Assembly (NCBI GenBank): GCA_944324045.1
Contig: CALUUT010000083.1
Location: 1 to 45,718, forward strand
From: an uncultured Desulfovibrionaceae bacterium
GTDB lineage: Bacteria > Desulfobacterota > Desulfovibrionia > Desulfovibrionales > Desulfovibrionaceae
Length of the DNA: 45,718 bases
Direction: 5' to 3'
The notes under the pieces were generated by a model. That model had not been told where the DNA came from and did no database searches. It saw nothing but the letters and a program-made list of their open reading frames with translations. This document shows positions 18,124-27,157 of this stretch, one piece after another (position 1 is the stretch's first letter; each line of letters starts with the position of its first letter). The position numbers were made by a program, and so were the translations under genes.

Positions 18124-18918
18124 TCATGAAAGAAGAAAATAAACGACCGGCGCGAGAAGTATGCGGTAAATGGCAAAGGGGGTAAAGTTTATCTTACTGA
18201 TAAGATTGACAAAAATTTTTATAGCTAAAGAGGCGGCCAAGAAAGAAACAATAAAGCCAACCAGAAAAACAGGGATATTCTTTGCTGTAATAAAGGCCAT
18301 ATTTTTAAGCAGATCAAATCCCGTTGCCGCAAACATAATCGGCACAGCCGCAATAAAAGAATATTCAGCCGCCAGAGGCCTCTTTGCCCCGGAAAGCAGA
18401 CCGCCCATAATCGTGGAAGCTGAACGGGAAAAACCGGGCCACAGCGAGAAACATTGAGCAAGTCCCACGCAGAGAGCAAAGCCTGGCGTGATATCGTTGA
18501 TGCTTTTAACCTTATGTCGAACGGGCAACCGTTCAACAACAATCATGGCTACGCCGCCCACAATCAACGCCAGCGCCACTGTTTTGGGGCTGAAGAGATA
18601 CGTTTTTATGTAGGAATGAACAAAAAGTCCGAGAATACCCGCAGGCAAGGATGTCAGCACAAGCAGGCGAAGGCCCTTTAATCCCGAAAAGCCTGTGCGT
18701 GTTTTGGGAAAAAACAGCTCTAAAAAGCGAAGTCGGTAAAGCCAGATGACTGCAAAAATGGAACCAAGCTGGATAAAAACCTCAAAAGTCTTTGTCGTAT
18801 TATCCGTAAGCCCCAATAGATGGCTCACTATAATGAGGTGCCCGGAAGAGGATATCGGCAAAAACTCCGTTAGTCCCTGAACGATTCCAAGGATAGCGGC
18901 AGAAAAATAATCAAGCAT
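18124..18918 (-). CDS. uppP: Undecaprenyl-diphosphatase UppP (BacA)
   Basis: UppP dephosphorylates undecaprenyl pyrophosphate to recycle the lipid carrier for peptidoglycan and O-antigen; high expression gives bacitracin resistance. The 264-residue, multi-helix membrane protein has both family signatures: an N-terminal GLTEFLPISSSGHLI with the conserved Glu and Ser residues, and GFSRSASTIMGGLLSG in the second half. About eight hydrophobic helices can be counted. AAGGAGG lies a few bases upstream of the ATG at 18918. It shares a 126-base divergent promoter region with the small gene at 19045. Confidence 0.96.
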   Translation of the reverse strand: MLDYFSAAILGIVQGLTEFLPISSSGHLIIVSHLLGLTDNTTKTFEVFIQLGSIFAVIWLYRLRFLELFFPKTRTGFSGLKGLRLLVLTSLPAGILGLFVHSYIKTYLFSPKTVALALIVGGVAMIVVERLPVRHKVKSINDITPGFALCVGLAQCFSLWPGFSRSASTIMGGLLSGAKRPLAAEYSFIAAVPIMFAATGFDLLKNMAFITAKNIPVFLVGFIVSFLAASLAIKIFVNLISKINFTPFAIYRILLAPVVYFLLS

Positions 18919-19044
18919 GACAACCTCCTTATCATGTAGGAGAACTTCAGATATGCTATCCTACTTAATACCGCAAGGAAAGAAGTTGCAATTGCAAGTG
19001 CCGGATAGTTAAGGTAAAGAACAACCGATTCGGAGGAAACAGGT

Positions 19045-19260
19045 ATGACTGGCATTCTGTCGGATAGCGAAAAATTCAAAAAAGCTTTGGAAGCTGTTTT
19101 TGAAAACTCGCGATTGCTTACGGAGCGTGGACCGGAATTTGATGCATTTCTTGACGATGTTTTTATGAAATTTGATCTTTCTCCCAAAGAATCGGAGAAA
19201 ATTCTGCATATCCTGGAAACTGTGAGAACCAAAGGCTCTGTACAGGATATATTGAGCTAA
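19045..19260 (+). CDS. Small acidic helical protein of unknown function
   Basis: A 71-residue product behind a clear CGGAGGAAACAGG ribosome-binding site. The sequence is soluble, largely alpha-helical by composition, and has an acidic middle (ERGPEFDAFLDDVFMKFD) and a C-terminal KESEKILHILETVR helix. No cysteine, signal or membrane segment is present. It ends 14 bases before lptF and is very likely co-transcribed with lptFG. I do not recognise the family. Its size and placement suggest a regulator or adaptor, but nothing in the sequence shows it. Confidence 0.7.
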   Translation: MTGILSDSEKFKKALEAVFENSRLLTERGPEFDAFLDDVFMKFDLSPKESEKILHILETVRTKGSVQDILS

Positions 19261-19274
19261 CCTGTTTCAGCATT

Positions 19275-20477
19275 ATGGGGGCAACTCTGCCAAAGCTTCT
19301 TCGCATCACGTTACTGCAGCGGTATCTGTTCAAAGAACTTATTTCCGTTTTTGCGTTATCCTTGGTCGCTTTGCTGTTTTTAGTGCTTATGGGCCGGGGT
19401 CTGCAACTGCGTGAATTATTTGTGGGCCTTGACCTCGGCATTGGTGAAATGCTGTATCTTTTTGGCTGTCTTACGCCTTTTTTCCTTATGCTCGTCTTGC
19501 CCATCGCTTGTCTGCTTTCAGTGTTTCTCACGTTTTTGCGCATGAATACCGACAGGGAGCTTGTCGCTTTGAAAACAGGCGGCATTGGCATTAATAAGAT
19601 GCTGAGCGCGCCGATAATCTTTTGCCTAATCTGCTTTGCGCTGACCCTCCTTATTTCATTGCATGGCATCAACTTTGGAATGTCCCGTTTTCGCGAGACA
19701 ATCATGACGATTGCAAATACCCGAGCCCGTCTTGTCATTCAACCGGGAGTGTTTAATCAGGATATTCCCGGACTGACCATTTTTGCCAAAAATGTCGACC
19801 TGGTCAGCGGCAAATTGTCGCAGGTTGTTGTGGATGACCGCACACACGACAACATCAGCATGAGCATTGTCGCGCCGACCGGTTATATCATGACGGACCA
19901 GCAGCGCGGAGAGCTGATTTTTGAACTGGAGAATGGTCAGCTGTATCGCGTTTCCGGAAACCAGGTCAACACGGCAGGGTTTAATGAATACCTTGTTCGG
20001 ATAAGTCTTAATGAGATTTTTAAAGGCGTCGATCTGGGAGAAGTTCGACCGCGAGAAATGTCGTGGACGCAACTTCTACGCAATATGAGAAACTTTGCCC
20101 AAAAAGACGCTACGCCTGAAAACATCCTCGAATATAACAGATTTGTAGTGGAAATGCATAAGCGTTGGGTGTTTCCCGCAGCCTGCATTGTGTTGGGCTT
20201 TCTTGCCATCCCCATGGCCTGTTCCATTGAGGGATTGCATAGACAGTTTGCCGCTGCCTTTGCTCTTATCTTGTTTTTCATTTATTACAGCATGCAATCT
20301 ATGGCCATGAGCATCGGAGAAAGCGATGTCCTGCCGCCCGCCATCATCATGTGGCTTCCAAATGCAATTTTTATGGCCCTTGCTTTGTGGGGATACCGTC
20401 TCGCATCGCGTGAACGTTTCCACTTTGTTTCAAGAGCGCCACGTTGGTGGACTCGATTGCGGAGGCGCCAAAAATAA
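19275..20477 (+). CDS. lptF: LPS export ABC transporter permease LptF
   Basis: LptF and LptG are the permease pair that extracts LPS from the inner membrane with LptB and LptC. The 400-residue protein has three N-terminal TM helices (about 20-125, including the coupling-helix region MNTDRELVALKTGGI), a beta-jellyroll periplasmic domain (about 130-290) and three C-terminal helices (about 295-380). The start at 19275 lacks a clear ribosome-binding site, so it may be translated by coupling with the small gene 14 bases upstream. Its TAA overlaps the lptG ATG by one base. F and G are told apart by order and by similarity at the N-terminus (RYLFKELISVF), so a swap is possible. Confidence 0.92.
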   Translation: MGATLPKLLRITLLQRYLFKELISVFALSLVALLFLVLMGRGLQLRELFVGLDLGIGEMLYLFGCLTPFFLMLVLPIACLLSVFLTFLRMNTDRELVALKTGGIGINKMLSAPIIFCLICFALTLLISLHGINFGMSRFRETIMTIANTRARLVIQPGVFNQDIPGLTIFAKNVDLVSGKLSQVVVDDRTHDNISMSIVAPTGYIMTDQQRGELIFELENGQLYRVSGNQVNTAGFNEYLVRISLNEIFKGVDLGEVRPREMSWTQLLRNMRNFAQKDATPENILEYNRFVVEMHKRWVFPAACIVLGFLAIPMACSIEGLHRQFAAAFALILFFIYYSMQSMAMSIGESDVLPPAIIMWLPNAIFMALALWGYRLASRERFHFVSRAPRWWTRLRRRQK

Positions 20478-21568
20478 TGCTTCGTGTAACCAAATTGACC
20501 GGATATTTGACGCAGCAAAACCTGTATCTGCTTGGCGTTATTCTTATTATGGGCTTGGGGGTCTACCTTCTTACTGACCTTTTTGAGCGGTTGGATAATT
20601 TTTTGGAGTCGGAGGCCTCTTTAAAAATAATTCTTTTATATTTTGTAGTTAAAATTCCCTTAATTATTTCTCAAATATTGCCCGCGACATTTTTATTGTC
20701 CACCCTGGTCCAATTGTGTTTTATGGCCAGAAGCCGTGAGCTTATAGCATTACAGACCGGCGGAATATCTCTACTGAAGATTCTGAAGTTTTTATTGATT
20801 TATGGAATAATATGGGCGGGGGCGCAATTGTTTTTCTCGCAATGGTTGGGCGTATGGGGCGAACAATATGCCAATGAAATCTGGCGCAGAGATATTTCAG
20901 GAAAAAGCGCTTCAAAGCATATGCTTTCAAATGTCTGGTTTCTTGATGAAAACTGGGTTGTACATTTGGAAAGCGTCTCCACTGAATCCGGCGAAGGGCA
21001 AAATTTCACGGGGTATAAGCTTTCTGAGGATGGTTTGGAAATTGATCAGGTGGTTCGAGCGTCATCATTCCATGCCCGTTCCCAGGTATGGCGTCTCAAT
21101 GATGTTATGATATCCGTGCCGAACGATTTTTCACAAATGCGGCAGGAGACTCTTGTTTTGCCTTTGTCGCAATCGCCCAAAAATTTTCAGGTGTTTACCA
21201 GCAGCAACGCTCCATCCAAGCTTTCGCTTTGGCAATTGGGAGAAACAATAGAGCAACTTGAGGCTTCCGGTTCCAATGTTGAAGGGTTGAGAACGGCCTG
21301 GCATTCAAAAGTCGCCTATGCCGCGTCCATCATTATTATGGGAGTCGTGGCCCTGGCTATTGTGACTTGGAAGGATACGCTCTATATCAGCGTCGGCGCC
21401 GGACTGGTTTTTGTTTTTTTATTCTATGTGCTTTTCACATTGGGGGGCACATTGGGAGAAAAAGGGGTTTTCTCTCCTGCCGTCGCTGTATGGATTTTTC
21501 CGGCCAGTATTTTTTGTCTGGCTTTAATTCGAATATTCTGGGTATTGCGGCCCCGTTTTTTTCATTAA
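20477..21568 (+). CDS. lptG: LPS export ABC transporter permease LptG
   Basis: This is the partner permease of LptF, with 363 residues and the same plan: three TM helices (about 12-120; SRELIALQTGGIS marks the coupling helix), a periplasmic jellyroll domain, then three helices from about 275. The ATG at 20477 overlaps the lptF stop; the frame extends upstream to a TTG inside lptF, but the family N-terminus LTGYLTQQNL fits the ATG. GGAGG lies 12 bases upstream. It converges with ysxC on the minus strand, with only 38 bases between. Confidence 0.92.
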   Translation: MLRVTKLTGYLTQQNLYLLGVILIMGLGVYLLTDLFERLDNFLESEASLKIILLYFVVKIPLIISQILPATFLLSTLVQLCFMARSRELIALQTGGISLLKILKFLLIYGIIWAGAQLFFSQWLGVWGEQYANEIWRRDISGKSASKHMLSNVWFLDENWVVHLESVSTESGEGQNFTGYKLSEDGLEIDQVVRASSFHARSQVWRLNDVMISVPNDFSQMRQETLVLPLSQSPKNFQVFTSSNAPSKLSLWQLGETIEQLEASGSNVEGLRTAWHSKVAYAASIIIMGVVALAIVTWKDTLYISVGAGLVFVFLFYVLFTLGGTLGEKGVFSPAVAVWIFPASIFCLALIRIFWVLRPRFFH

Positions 21569-21606
21569 CTATTTAATCTGATGAAACAGGCTCAGGAACT
21601 ATTTGT

Positions 21607-22191
21607 TCACGCGCAAAAATCACGGTTTAACGCTTCACGGAGTTCCTTAATCCCCAATCCGCTCTTTGCGGATACTATCAGCGGCATATGCCCGCCCACA
21701 ATACTGCGCCACTCCTGAGTACGCTTTGCCAGTTCCTGCTGTTTGCATTTATCGGCTTTGGTCAACACCGGCAAAAGCGGCATCCTGTTTTTATGCGCAA
21801 AGGCAATCAGCTCCAGATCAAGCTTTTGGGGAGGGAGCCGCCCATCAAGCAGGGCAATGAAGCAGCGAACATTGGATGCGCGCGTAATGTAGGCGTGAAT
21901 GAGTTTAGACCACTTCTCGCGTTCTGTTTTGCTGCATTGCGCATAGCCATATCCGGGAAGATCAATAAGGTAAAAGTTTCCTGGCATTACAGCATACATA
22001 TTGAGACTGCGGGTTTTTCCAGGAGTCGCGCTGACCTTTGCCAGATTTTTCCGCGAGCCCAGTGCGTTGATCAACGATGATTTGCCCACATTGGAGCGCC
22101 CGGCAAAGACGACATGCGGCAATGAAACATCAAGAGAACGGAGTTGTTCCAGGGTATAAATTGTGTCTTTGAGGGTCAGGTTCATATCCAT
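21607..22191 (-). CDS. ysxC: Ribosome biogenesis GTP-binding protein YsxC/YihA (EngB)
   Basis: YsxC is a small essential GTPase needed for 50S subunit assembly. The 194-residue protein has the P-loop GRSNVGKSS (G1), switch Thr in SATPGKTRSLN (G2), DLPGYGYAQ (G3), TKADK (G4) and SAKSGLG (G5), all in the expected order. KTEREKWSKLIHAYI matches the family-specific region after G3. The ATG at 22191 is used; a second ATG two codons in is an alternative. It is transcribed divergently from aroQ. Confidence 0.95.
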   Translation of the reverse strand: MDMNLTLKDTIYTLEQLRSLDVSLPHVVFAGRSNVGKSSLINALGSRKNLAKVSATPGKTRSLNMYAVMPGNFYLIDLPGYGYAQCSKTEREKWSKLIHAYITRASNVRCFIALLDGRLPPQKLDLELIAFAHKNRMPLLPVLTKADKCKQQELAKRTQEWRSIVGGHMPLIVSAKSGLGIKELREALNRDFCA

Positions 22192-22314
22192 AAAAAATCC
22201 TTATGAGGGGGCTCGTTGGCAACTGACGGTCAAAAGCATGATCAGGACTTGACAATCTGTCGCGAACCATTGAAAAGGTTGTGGCCGTAATTTTATTCAG
22301 TACAGGAGCAACGG

Positions 22315-22791
22315 ATGCCTTTTTCTTTTCTTGTCGTCAATGGCCCCAACTTAGGATGCCTCGGTAAAAGGCAGCCTGAAATATACGGGACCAAAAGTCT
22401 TCAGGACATACCGGCATTGCTTGATAAATTTTTCGGGCCAAATGTACAAGACATGATTCGCCTGGAGTTTTATCAATCAAATCACGAAGGCGCAATTATT
22501 GACAGAATTGAGCAAGCGCGAGAGGAAGGGGTAGATGGACTTATTATCAATGCCGGGGCTTTGACTCATACCAGTTTGGCCTTGGCCGACTGTCTTGCCT
22601 GGGTGCAGATTCCCTTTATCGAAGTTCATATCAGCAATGTCATGGCTCGTGAGGAGCAAATACGGCATACAACCCTCCTGGGAAGATATGCGCGGGGAAT
22701 TATTGCCGGTTTTGGAATCTTGGGATATGCTTTGGCAATAAAAGGACTGTATGAATATTTGAACGATAGCAAAAATCCGCTTCATGCCTGA
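22315..22791 (+). CDS. aroQ: 3-dehydroquinate dehydratase, type II
   Basis: AroQ dehydrates 3-dehydroquinate to 3-dehydroshikimate, step three of the shikimate pathway, as a dodecamer. The 158-residue protein carries VNGPNLGCLGKRQPEIYG with the catalytic Tyr and flexible-loop Arg, the FYQSNHEGAIID segment, INAGALTHTSLALADCL and the catalytic His in EVHISNVMAREE. The ATG follows AGGAGCAACGG. It lies 153 bases before efp in the same direction, a pairing seen in many bacteria. Confidence 0.96.
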   Translation: MPFSFLVVNGPNLGCLGKRQPEIYGTKSLQDIPALLDKFFGPNVQDMIRLEFYQSNHEGAIIDRIEQAREEGVDGLIINAGALTHTSLALADCLAWVQIPFIEVHISNVMAREEQIRHTTLLGRYARGIIAGFGILGYALAIKGLYEYLNDSKNPLHA

Positions 22792-22944
22792 ATACTTAAA
22801 TGCCGTGTAAACGCTACATGGAGCTGGTGATCTATTTCAGAAAAAAATGCCTTTTAAAGAAAAACTCCTGGTTTCAGTCAATATATTACAGTGGTGCGGC
22901 CTTGCGTCTGCATAAAACTATTTGCGTCTTTATTGGGAGGACAA

Positions 22945-23502
22945 ATGTATTCGACCACAGATTTTCGGAAGGGCCTTAAGATTGAACTTGATGGCACCCC
23001 TTATGAAATTGTTGACTTTCAGCATTTCAAGCCAGGCAAAGGCGGCGCAATGGTACGGACAAAATTGCGCAATATTTTGACGGGACGTCTTCAAGACAAT
23101 ACTTTCCGTTCGGGAGAAAAGGTTGAGCGTCCGGATCTTGAAGTGCGCGAGATGCAGTTTCTTTACCATGACGGCGAAGCCCTTGCTTTTATGGATTTGA
23201 CTTCATATGAACAAATTGCCATGGATGAATCCGTCACGGGCGGAAAGTCAAACTTTCTTAAAGATGGACAAACCGTACAGGTTCTTTTGTACAAAGGGCA
23301 ACCTTTGGATGTGGAATTGCCGCTTTCTCTTGTGCTTAAAGTCGTAGAAACCGAGCCCGGCGCCAAGGGCGATACGGTAAGCAATGTCACCAAACCCGCC
23401 AAACTTGAAACAGGGGCCGTTGTTCAGGTTCCTATTTTCATCAATGAAGGCGACATGATTAAAGTCGATACACGCAGCAGTGAATACCTGGGACGCGAGT
23501 AG
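22945..23502 (+). CDS. efp: Elongation factor P
   Basis: EF-P rescues ribosomes stalled at polyproline. The 185-residue, three-domain beta-barrel protein starts [17 protein letters not shown]; the modifiable tip residue is Lys in [12 protein letters not shown], and the C-terminal domain ends with [20 protein letters not shown] Lys tip points to beta-lysylation by EpmA/EpmB or to an unmodified tip; the partner genes are not here. GGGAGG precedes the ATG at 22945, which overrides an 18-codon upstream extension. Confidence 0.96.
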   Translation: MYSTTDFRKGLKIELDGTPYEIVDFQHFKPGKGGAMVRTKLRNILTGRLQDNTFRSGEKVERPDLEVREMQFLYHDGEALAFMDLTSYEQIAMDESVTGGKSNFLKDGQTVQVLLYKGQPLDVELPLSLVLKVVETEPGAKGDTVSNVTKPAKLETGAVVQVPIFINEGDMIKVDTRSSEYLGRE

Positions 23503-23679
23503 TCATTTTGCGTTTCGTACGCGGCCTGGAGTTTCTCCTGTCCTCCCGCGTCGCTTTCGGAAAGTGTTTCACCCGACGGCATGATTGCGGCACATCATCT
23601 GTTTTGTCGGAAGCATGAATTCGTGGGGCGGGAAAGTTTTCCAGCGATTACGGTTTGTTGTGTGATATAAGTGGCCACA

Positions 23680-23712
23680 AAGAGGATATGGACATATTGG
23701 ACATATCCTCTT
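23680..23712 (+). terminator. 11-bp inverted repeat overlapping the annotated ftsK ATG
   Basis: AAGAGGATATG (23680-23690) and CATATCCTCTT (23702-23712) form a perfect 11-bp stem with an 11-base loop, followed by the T-rich ATTCTATTTTTC. It can be read as the efp terminator, or as a structure that hides the ATG at 23688 and its GAGG. See the finding on the ftsK start. Confidence 0.5.
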
Positions 23713-26162
23713 ATTCTATTTTTCAGAATAAAGGAGCACATATTACGGAAGGCAATAAAATTGCCCGCGATTTGCTGGGGTTTCTTTATATTTTTTTGGG
23801 GGTCATTTTGTTGCTCAGTTTGGCGACATTTGACGCTGCTGACCCTCATATCAATCACACGTTCTCCCCTCCTGTTGAAATAAAAAACGGAGCAGGGGTC
23901 TTTGGCGCATATGCCTCTGGATTTATTGTCGATTTTTTTGGCATTGCATCCTACATGATTGCTGTCGCGGTTCTTATCGCCGGCTTGCGCCGCATCATGG
24001 TCCGCTTGATTTTTCCTTGGTGGCGGACCTCAGGGATAATTCTGCTTGGCCTTTGCATCTCTACAGCAGCCTCAGGGGGCGGAATAAGCCTTGGCGATAT
24101 TTACGGCGGCGGCTTGATCGGGGATATTTTATATGCGTTTTTCCGGCGTTTTCTTGGCGTCCGCGGCGCCGCCATTTTCTGGCTTTTTCTTTTCATGGTT
24201 GCTGTGCAGCTGTTTCTTGGCATTTCCTGGGTTTCCACATGCCATCTTGCATGGGAAAAATTTACAAAAACGGCTCGCATGCTTTTGCTCAAAATCCGCG
24301 ATAAAATCCATACCGTAAAATTGGGTATGCCTGTTAAGACATTATCCGCAGTAAAGCACGGCCCAGAAAATGAACAATCAGGTTCATATGATGCGGATGA
24401 TTCACCAGTGAAAGATTTAATCCGCTTTCCCGGTGTATTCTCTTCAGATCACGCGGAAGCGAATACGTCGAACGCATCGCTTGAAGCTGGCGGAAAAAAT
24501 AATGTATCCAAACAGTTAAAGAATAACTTTAATTTTTTATCAGAAATGGAATTCTGTCCGGAGGAAAGTTCGCCTCAAGCTGATCAGCCCGCACAGGATA
24601 TCGCCATTCAGTCCACGCCAAATGACTCCCAAATGCTTGACGGCGCTATAGCTGTCGAGCCTGTAATGGAGCCTGGGCAGCAAGCGACGCAACCCATTGC
24701 GCGAAAGCGGAATATTGTTTTGCCGCCCATTTCAATTCTGTCCACTCCAAAACCGGATGAAAACAGGATATCGCACGAAGTACTTGCGGCAAATGGTAAA
24801 AATCTTGTGAATAGTCTGGCTGATTTTGGAGTGCAGGCAGATCTTGTGGGAATTATTCCCGGACCGGTGGTCACCATGTATGAGCTGCGTCCGGCGCCGG
24901 GCATCAAAGTCAGCCGTATCGCGGGGTTAAGCGATGATCTCGCGCTGTCTTTGAAAGCTGTGGCCGTCCGCATCCAGGCGCCCATTCCCGGGACCGACAC
25001 GGTCGGAGTCGAAGTGCCCAATGAGCATCGGGAAACTGTGTCCTTTAAAGATTTGCTGGCCTCGGATGCTTTCATGTCCTCGCCGTCATTATTGAGTATG
25101 GCTCTTGGCAAGGATATTTCAGGCGCTCCCAGCATCGCAGATCTTGCCCGCATGCCGCATCTTCTCGTGGCCGGCGCGACAGGCGCCGGAAAAAGCGTTT
25201 GCATCAACGCCATTCTTCTTTCTTTGCTTTTCAAAGCCAAGCCCAGTGAACTCCAGCTTCTGCTTGTTGACCCTAAACGCATCGAGCTTGCCGTATATGC
25301 GGATCTGCCGCATCTTGTGCATCCGGTTGTGACGGAAATGTCCATGGCCAAAAATGCGTTGGAATGGGCCGTGCAGGAAATGGATCGCCGGTATATGGCC
25401 ATAGCGCAGGTCGGAGTCCGCAATATTTCGGGATATAATGAGAAACTGGCAAATCTCAAAAAAGAAAATCCGGAATCCGTACAAGACCTTGAGCCCATGC
25501 CATATCTTGTCATCATTATTGATGAACTTGCGGACCTTATGATGACCGCCGGCAAGGATATTGAAACAAGCATTGTGCGCCTTGCCCAGCTTGCCCGCGC
25601 CGCTGGCATTCATCTGATTCTTGCGACCCAGCGCCCAAGCGTTAATATTGTGACCGGGTTGATCAAGGCCAATTTTCCCTGCCGCATCTCGTTTCAGGTT
25701 ACGTCTTCCCACGACTCGCGAACCATTCTTGATGCAGTCGGGGCGGAGCATCTGCTCGGCAAAGGTGATATGCTGTTTAAGCCTGGCGGAGGAAAATTGC
25801 AGCGTTTGCATGGAGCGTTCGTCAGTGACGATGATGTCGCCGCTGTGGTTGGCTTCTGGAAAAAACAGCTTCCGCCTTCATATAAAGTTGATTTTGCATC
25901 CTGGAACAACAACGATCAGGCCGGGTCAGAACAGGGAGGCGGCGGAGACGATTTGGGAAACGATCCGATGTATTCGGAAGCTGTGGCATTCGTCATGCAA
26001 CAGGGTAAAGCTTCCATATCGCTTATTCAGCGTCGCTTCCGCATCGGCTTTAACAGAGCGGCTCGATTTGTCGAACAGATGGAAAAAGACGGGGTCATCG
26101 GTCCGCAGGATGGAAGCAAACCACGAATCGTCATTCGCGGCCGGGATGCTCAGAATTTCTAG
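23688..26162 (+). CDS. ftsK: DNA translocase FtsK
   Basis: FtsK anchors at the septum and pumps DNA toward dif, where it activates XerCD (xerD is at 32860). Visible parts: four or five TM helices in the first 200 residues, a Pro/Gln/Ser linker, the alpha/beta RecA-like motor with Walker A GATGAGKSV and Walker B LVIIIDELADLMM, ATQRPSVNIVTG, and a C-terminal gamma winged helix (QRRFRIGFNRAARF) that reads KOPS. The size is typical of the short-linker FtsK/SpoIIIE type. The start is uncertain. The ATG at 23688 has GAGG only two bases away and lies in a hairpin. An in-frame ATT at 23742 has AAAGGAG at ideal spacing and would give 806 residues. Confidence 0.95.
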   Translation: MDILDISSYSIFQNKGAHITEGNKIARDLLGFLYIFLGVILLLSLATFDAADPHINHTFSPPVEIKNGAGVFGAYASGFIVDFFGIASYMIAVAVLIAGLRRIMVRLIFPWWRTSGIILLGLCISTAASGGGISLGDIYGGGLIGDILYAFFRRFLGVRGAAIFWLFLFMVAVQLFLGISWVSTCHLAWEKFTKTARMLLLKIRDKIHTVKLGMPVKTLSAVKHGPENEQSGSYDADDSPVKDLIRFPGVFSSDHAEANTSNASLEAGGKNNVSKQLKNNFNFLSEMEFCPEESSPQADQPAQDIAIQSTPNDSQMLDGAIAVEPVMEPGQQATQPIARKRNIVLPPISILSTPKPDENRISHEVLAANGKNLVNSLADFGVQADLVGIIPGPVVTMYELRPAPGIKVSRIAGLSDDLALSLKAVAVRIQAPIPGTDTVGVEVPNEHRETVSFKDLLASDAFMSSPSLLSMALGKDISGAPSIADLARMPHLLVAGATGAGKSVCINAILLSLLFKAKPSELQLLLVDPKRIELAVYADLPHLVHPVVTEMSMAKNALEWAVQEMDRRYMAIAQVGVRNISGYNEKLANLKKENPESVQDLEPMPYLVIIIDELADLMMTAGKDIETSIVRLAQLARAAGIHLILATQRPSVNIVTGLIKANFPCRISFQVTSSHDSRTILDAVGAEHLLGKGDMLFKPGGGKLQRLHGAFVSDDDVAAVVGFWKKQLPPSYKVDFASWNNNDQAGSEQGGGGDDLGNDPMYSEAVAFVMQQGKASISLIQRRFRIGFNRAARFVEQMEKDGVIGPQDGSKPRIVIRGRDAQNF

Positions 26163-26255
26163 CATAAGCAGTTATTGCGTTTTTTCACAGCAACGATATC
26201 TGCGATATGCATGTTTGCTAACATAAAAAGTTCTCGCTTGGATGGAGACCATAAC

Positions 26256-26924
26256 ATGTTTCGGTGTATTTGCTTGACTCTCGTATTGGTTTTCAGTGCT
26301 GTTTCATGTTGGGCGGATGTTTTGGCCAACTTCGATATTGCGGCAAAAATGCAGGAAAAATATGCATCTGTCACGTCATTTTCCGCTGAAATTACACAAA
26401 TTTTGACGCATGCCGAAAGTCAGACCACGGAACGCCGGACAGGAAAACTCGCTTTCAAAAAGCCCGGTTTCATCAATATTGAAACATCCATACACGATAA
26501 TTCGAAAGAGTTCGACGTTTCACGAATCATCGTAACCGATGATCTGGTATGGATGTATGCGCCTGAGGAAAAAACAGCCTATAAATATTCACGGGACATG
26601 CTTCAGGATGTATCACCGGGCCTTCTTGTTTTGACGGGACAGGCGAACCTTCTGAAAAGTTTTGCAATTGACGGTCAGGCGGAGGAGGGCGCCTTAACAA
26701 GATTGACGCTGTATCCTAATGAGCCGACGACGCAAATGGTCAAGGTGGTCATCTGGCTTGAAACGCAAACAGGGGTTTTGCAGCGGGTTCAAATTACAGA
26801 TTTCTACGAGAATATGAATGATATAACATTGACTAAGCTCCAGTTCGATGGGCGAATTGATGATTCGCTTTTTCACTTTGTTCCGCCCAGGGGAGTCCTT
26901 GTCGAAGATCACACAAAAAACTAG
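26256..26924 (+). CDS. lolA: Outer-membrane lipoprotein carrier protein LolA
   Basis: LolA carries lipoproteins from LolCDE across the periplasm. The 222-residue product has a signal peptide (hydrophobic about 4-17, probable cleavage near SCWA) and the single-domain half-barrel. Typical segments are KYASVTSFSAEITQ, RRTGKLAFKKPGFI, VTDDLVWMYAPEEKTAYKY and LQRVQITDFYEN. It follows ftsK by 93 bases, an order shared with many gamma- and deltaproteobacteria. The ATG at 26256 has GGAG nine bases upstream; an in-frame TTG further upstream would spoil the signal peptide. Confidence 0.9.
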   Translation: MFRCICLTLVLVFSAVSCWADVLANFDIAAKMQEKYASVTSFSAEITQILTHAESQTTERRTGKLAFKKPGFINIETSIHDNSKEFDVSRIIVTDDLVWMYAPEEKTAYKYSRDMLQDVSPGLLVLTGQANLLKSFAIDGQAEEGALTRLTLYPNEPTTQMVKVVIWLETQTGVLQRVQITDFYENMNDITLTKLQFDGRIDDSLFHFVPPRGVLVEDHTKN

Positions 26925-26963
26925 AAGAGTGCGCCGGATGTTTGATTTTTATTCAAAAAACTG

Positions 26964-26990
26964 AACAGAGAGTCAACTCTGTTGTTTTTT
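26964..26990 (+). terminator. Intrinsic terminator after lolA
   Basis: AACAGAG (26964-26970) pairs with CTCTGTT (26977-26983) over a 6-base loop and runs into GTTTTTT. It ends the ftsK-lolA transcript. Confidence 0.75.
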
Positions 26991-27000
26991 AAGCAATGAG

Positions 27001-27157
27001 GCAGCAAAACGTTTCAGGGCTTGCGCTTGGGAGGGGCGCGCATCCCCTCCCGAACTTTCCGTCCATCTGATACCCCACACAAAAGGCTCGGGGTGGGGCT
27101 AGGCCTTCCGGCCGGGTCTTAAACCACAAAGATAGATGAATATGGGGGCGGGAAAAC
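27001..27157. other. GC-rich structured intergenic segment between lolA and rluB
   Basis: Three inverted repeats lie close together: GGGAGGGG/CCCCTCCC (27029-27036 with 27044-27051), CCCCAC/GTGGGG (27073-27078 with 27093-27098) and GGCC/GGCC (27102-27105 with 27110-27113). The segment is clearly richer in G and C than other spacers here. No protein frame with a ribosome-binding site is seen. It lies downstream of both converging genes. Confidence 0.5.

Noticed and set aside
24608-25609. A 333-codon minus-strand frame rich in Ser, Arg and Met
   Set aside because: Antisense shadow of the ftsK motor domain; low-complexity composition typical of a complementary frame.
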